Assembly: GCA_964247295.1 (NCBI GenBank)
Contig: CAXTTV010000108.1
Location: 1 to 16,703 of the forward strand
Reading direction: 5' to 3'
Length of the DNA: 16,703 nt
DNA from: CAXTTV01 sp964247295
GTDB taxonomy: Bacteria > Chloroflexota > Ktedonobacteria > Ktedonobacterales > Ktedonobacteraceae
Made by a program: the position numbers and the translations under genes
Shown: piece after piece, positions 14,709 through 16,703 of the stretch
Layout of the letters: each line of letters opens with the position of its first letter
Position numbering within the stretch: position 1 is the stretch's first letter
The notes under the pieces: model-generated
The model's database searches: none
Told to the model about the DNA's origin: nothing
What the model saw: the letters and a program-made list of their open reading frames with translations, nothing else

Positions 14709-14790
14709 CTTTGGTTATCGGTGAAAGCGGATGCTTGCTTTACGGATGGGTCCAAGAATACCATTGTGTATCGTACTGAAGACCAGCCTT
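14709..14790. repeat. Duplicated glucanase tail, copy 1
   Basis: These 82 bases recur at 16622-16703, where the window stops. The 51 bases that code for the protein end are identical; the 31 downstream bases differ at four positions. The repeat covers the GH16 gene's 3' end and its 3' flank. Confidence 0.95.
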
Positions 14791-16053
14791 TTGATAGGTG
14801 AATGAGTAGTTGACAACGTTCCCAGGATTCACCCCACCAATTGTATATTGCCAGCTTGAGCTACCACCGTTGTAGTTCATTTTGACGTTTTGCTGTCCGC
14901 CACCTGCGACGGTGTAGTGGGCAATGACGTATCCTGCCGACCAGCCATTGGGGTGAAAATCGAGTTGTGCTTGATTCGTGCCAACACTGCTGGCACTCTG
15001 GTTAAAGCCATTCCCAGTTGGTTGCGCGGGTGCGGGTTGAACTGGATTGGAGCTTCCTGCGCCGGCTGGCTTTGCAGGTGCGGGGTTGGATTGACCCGAA
15101 TTCGAGCCTCCTGAGGTTGAAACTTGCACGTTATCGACGATCATGGAAGCGCTGGGCTGGGTTTGGGCATTCGGGCCACCACCAAAACTATTCGGGAAAC
15201 CGCCGCCCATCGCCAGGTCAAAGATGATAAAGAAGCCGTGGTCCACAGCATTCGACCAGGTGGTGGGATCAACCTGGTTGGCATTGATAGTGAAGTAGTT
15301 GGCATCATCTAAATACCAGCGGATCTGTTCGGGGGAGACACTTCTATCAACAATCATGGAGTATGTATGAAAGCCGGTTTGACAACCAGGGCAAGGGCGT
15401 TCTCCACTACCAATACCAGTTGATTCATTACAAGGGCCGCCTGGATTGACGCCACAATGCAATGTTCCGAAAACAGAGCTTCTTCCATTGATATCTTCCA
15501 TGATGTCGATTTCGCCATCATTGGGCCAGTTATGATCTACCCGGAACTGCGAACCCAGCATCCAGAAAGCCGGCCAGTAGCCAGCCGCCGCCGCTCCCGA
15601 AGTATCAAGCTGCTGAATCGAGGCACTCACCTGTAATTGACCCCCGGCAGGTGCCGCGAAATCGGAGCGTTGAGACTCGATGCGTCCCGAGGTCCAGTTT
15701 CCATTGCCATCACGGATCGCGGTAACTTTCAGATGACCATTGCCATCATGTTGGACATTCGCGGTGCTATTGGTCATGTTCTCGATCTCGCCCGTTCCCC
15801 AACCGGTGCCAATGTCATAACGCCAGTTGGCTGGATCGAGGCCCGTCCCTGCTCCGCCATCGAAGTTGTCACTCCACACCGGCGTCCAGGCCGTGTCCGC
15901 ACGAGCTTTAGGTACCCCGCGCGAAGAAAAGACGCTCACCGCCGCAACCATGATTGCCGCCACAACGAGGAGTAGTGATACGATCCGAAATACCTTTGGT
16001 TTCCCTTGTTTTTGGGAATGGTCCGTCTGATTCTCTGGATGAGACGTGCGCAT
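14740..16053 (-). CDS. Secreted GH16 beta-1,3-glucanase with C-terminal CBM56-like module
   Basis: This 437-residue secreted laminarinase-type enzyme has a long basic N-region and hydrophobic core (23-42) followed by PKARAD (48-53), with signal cleavage probably after ARA. The GH16 domain spans about 58-315, with WPAFWMLG (160-167) and the active-site EIDIMED (181-187): Glu181 nucleophile, Asp183, Glu186 acid/base. A Pro/Ala/Ser/Gly-rich linker (316-348) leads to a beta-sandwich (350-437) resembling CBM56, a beta-1,3-glucan-binding family. That module has many Tyr and Trp, ending in QWYSWTHP. ATG 16051-16053 is chosen because it gives a normal signal peptide and has AAAAGGGATC just upstream; a start at 16122 adds an untypical extension. 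The GH64 gene lies downstream and a sister gene upstream. Confidence 0.9.
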   Translation of the reverse strand: MRTSHPENQTDHSQKQGKPKVFRIVSLLLVVAAIMVAAVSVFSSRGVPKARADTAWTPVWSDNFDGGAGTGLDPANWRYDIGTGWGTGEIENMTNSTANVQHDGNGHLKVTAIRDGNGNWTSGRIESQRSDFAAPAGGQLQVSASIQQLDTSGAAAAGYWPAFWMLGSQFRVDHNWPNDGEIDIMEDINGRSSVFGTLHCGVNPGGPCNESTGIGSGERPCPGCQTGFHTYSMIVDRSVSPEQIRWYLDDANYFTINANQVDPTTWSNAVDHGFFIIFDLAMGGGFPNSFGGGPNAQTQPSASMIVDNVQVSTSGGSNSGQSNPAPAKPAGAGSSNPVQPAPAQPTGNGFNQSASSVGTNQAQLDFHPNGWSAGYVIAHYTVAGGGQQNVKMNYNGGSSSWQYTIGGVNPGNVVNYSFTYQKAGLQYDTQWYSWTHP

Positions 16054-16518
16054 AAATGATCCCTTTTCAATCCACTTACGGAGGGAAGAACCGCAATGAT
16101 ACAGAGTCTTCCCCGAAAACAACGATAGGTATCAAATGCGAAAACTGATAGTCAGCTTTCACAGAAAGGTATGCAACACCTGACAACTAGACCACTAACT
16201 TTATGAATAAAAAGTCAGTATATGTAGATCAAAGAATAGGAGACGAGAAGCATCGGATCAGGAAAAATTCCCGCTTTCCGCAAGGTCTGACAATAGCTTT
16301 TATTGGCACCTGGAACCATAATAAGAATTGTGCAGTCAAAAAACTGTAAATCAGAAATTGATTTTTGTCAATTATATTACCCAAACTTCTCCTAATTGTC
16401 TTATTTTAATAGGAAAGTTTACCTGGGCTTCTTATTTTATCAAAGGCTTTCAACGTGAGTTGATACTATTTTGAATCTACTTTGAGATCACTTGTTTTTA
16501 TTTTATTACAATATCGTG
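16054..16518. other. AT-rich regulatory region upstream of the GH16 gene
   Basis: No gene is seen in these roughly 465 bases. The best leftward promoter candidate is TTGACA (16371-16366), a 17-base spacer, then TACAGT (16348-16343). It would leave a leader of about 280 bases before the GH16 ATG. Long AT-rich tracts precede it. A promoter nearer the gene was not convincing. Confidence 0.4.
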
Positions 16519-16527
16519 TGCTATAAT
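16519..16527 (+). promoter_or_regulatory. Orphan extended -10 box facing the inverted repeat
   Basis: TGCTATAAT, identical to the boxes before hicB and comB, points rightward. No rightward gene follows; within about 15 bases of the expected start lies the 20-bp inverted repeat, and then the antisense strand of the third glucanase gene. Confidence 0.4.
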
Positions 16528-16548
16528 GCCTATTTCTAATAAGTAGAG

Positions 16549-16612
16549 AGAGCACTACATTGGGATGCTAGACCGGCATATATAACCTTCGCGCATCCCA
16601 ATGTAGTGCTCT
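16549..16612. repeat. Perfect 20-bp inverted repeat
   Basis: The arm AGAGCACTACATTGGGATGC (16549-16568) is perfectly complementary to 16593-16612, with a 24-base spacer. For the leftward gene ending at 16653 it lies 40 bases past the stop and could stop or stabilise its transcript, though no T-run follows leftward. It is much longer and more perfect than the other terminators here. Confidence 0.9.
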
Positions 16613-16652
16613 TATGGTTACCTTTGGTTATTGGTGAAAGTGGATGGCTGCT

Positions 16653-16703
16653 TTACGGATGGGTCCAAGAATACCATTGTGTATCGTACTGAAGACCAGC
16701 CTT
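16653..16703 (-). CDS. C-terminal end of a second CBM56-containing glucanase (partial)
   Basis: Only the last 16 codons and the stop fall in the window. They encode KAGLQYDTQWYSWTHP, identical in protein and DNA to the end of the GH16/CBM56 gene that ends at 14740. The gene runs leftward and continues past the window edge. Its catalytic domain cannot be seen: it may be GH16, GH64 or another glucanase carrying the same binding module. Confidence 0.85.
   Translation of the reverse strand, partial: KAGLQYDTQWYSWTHP

Noticed and set aside
16054..16122. Longer N-terminus for the GH16 protein
   Set aside because: It would place 23 extra residues before an already complete signal peptide; the ATG at 16053 has a better ribosome binding site.

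Overview
The window looks like chromosomal DNA from a soil-type, probably Gram-positive-like bacterium of moderate GC. The best guess is Chloroflexota, class Ktedonobacteria. This is an inference from gene mix and style: a response-regulator/thioredoxin-reductase-like fusion, PIG3-type quinone reductase, ComB, a propionyl-CoA carboxylase with methylmalonyl-CoA epimerase, and secreted fungal-wall beta-1,3-glucanases. No rRNA, tRNA or CRISPR array was seen. Two 10-N assembly gaps (4317-4326 and 4767-4776) show that this is a draft assembly.

Left part (1-6030). A gene-free leader of about 440 bases holds two copies of a 46/47-base repeat flanking a small palindromic MITE-like element. The second repeat copy sits just before a good sigma70-type promoter. 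A rightward set follows: a DUF402 protein, methylmalonyl-CoA epimerase, and a receiver/thioredoxin-like/FAD-reductase fusion. It converges on a leftward propionyl-CoA carboxylase beta subunit (pccB) that is one gene broken only by the gaps. PccB and the epimerase act one after the other in propionyl-CoA to methylmalonyl-CoA metabolism. Next come a solitary HicB-like protein without a HicA toxin and the decayed remains of a GMC oxidoreductase, followed by a clear terminator.

Middle (6033-12363). A leftward alpha/beta hydrolase is followed by about 600 bases without a convincing gene. Then comes a leftward cell-wall cluster, transcribed murF, ddl, then an enolase-superfamily epimerase. MurF and Ddl make and attach the D-Ala-D-Ala terminus of peptidoglycan precursors, and the epimerase would fit murein-peptide recycling (L-Ala-D/L-Glu epimerase), although its substrate is not proven. 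A PIG3-type quinone oxidoreductase diverges from murF. The two -10 boxes lie only about 16 bases apart on opposite strands.

Right part (12397-16703). ComB (2-phosphosulfolactate phosphatase family) converges on the quinone reductase. Two leftward secreted beta-1,3-glucan hydrolases follow: a GH64 enzyme, then a GH16 enzyme with a C-terminal CBM56-like module. The window ends inside a third leftward gene whose last 16 codons match the GH16/CBM56 gene base for base, so this is a recent tandem duplication or gene conversion. The locus suggests lysis or feeding on fungal or plant beta-1,3-glucan. Just beyond the third gene's stop lies a perfect 20-bp inverted repeat behind an extended -10 box, which could be a terminator, a small RNA or a mobile palindrome.

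The most unusual items are the redox-cysteine-free receiver/TrxR fusion, the MurF motif changes, the acidic-residue losses in the DUF402 protein, the GMC relic, the flanking repeats at the left end, and the duplicated glucanase tail with its hairpin.
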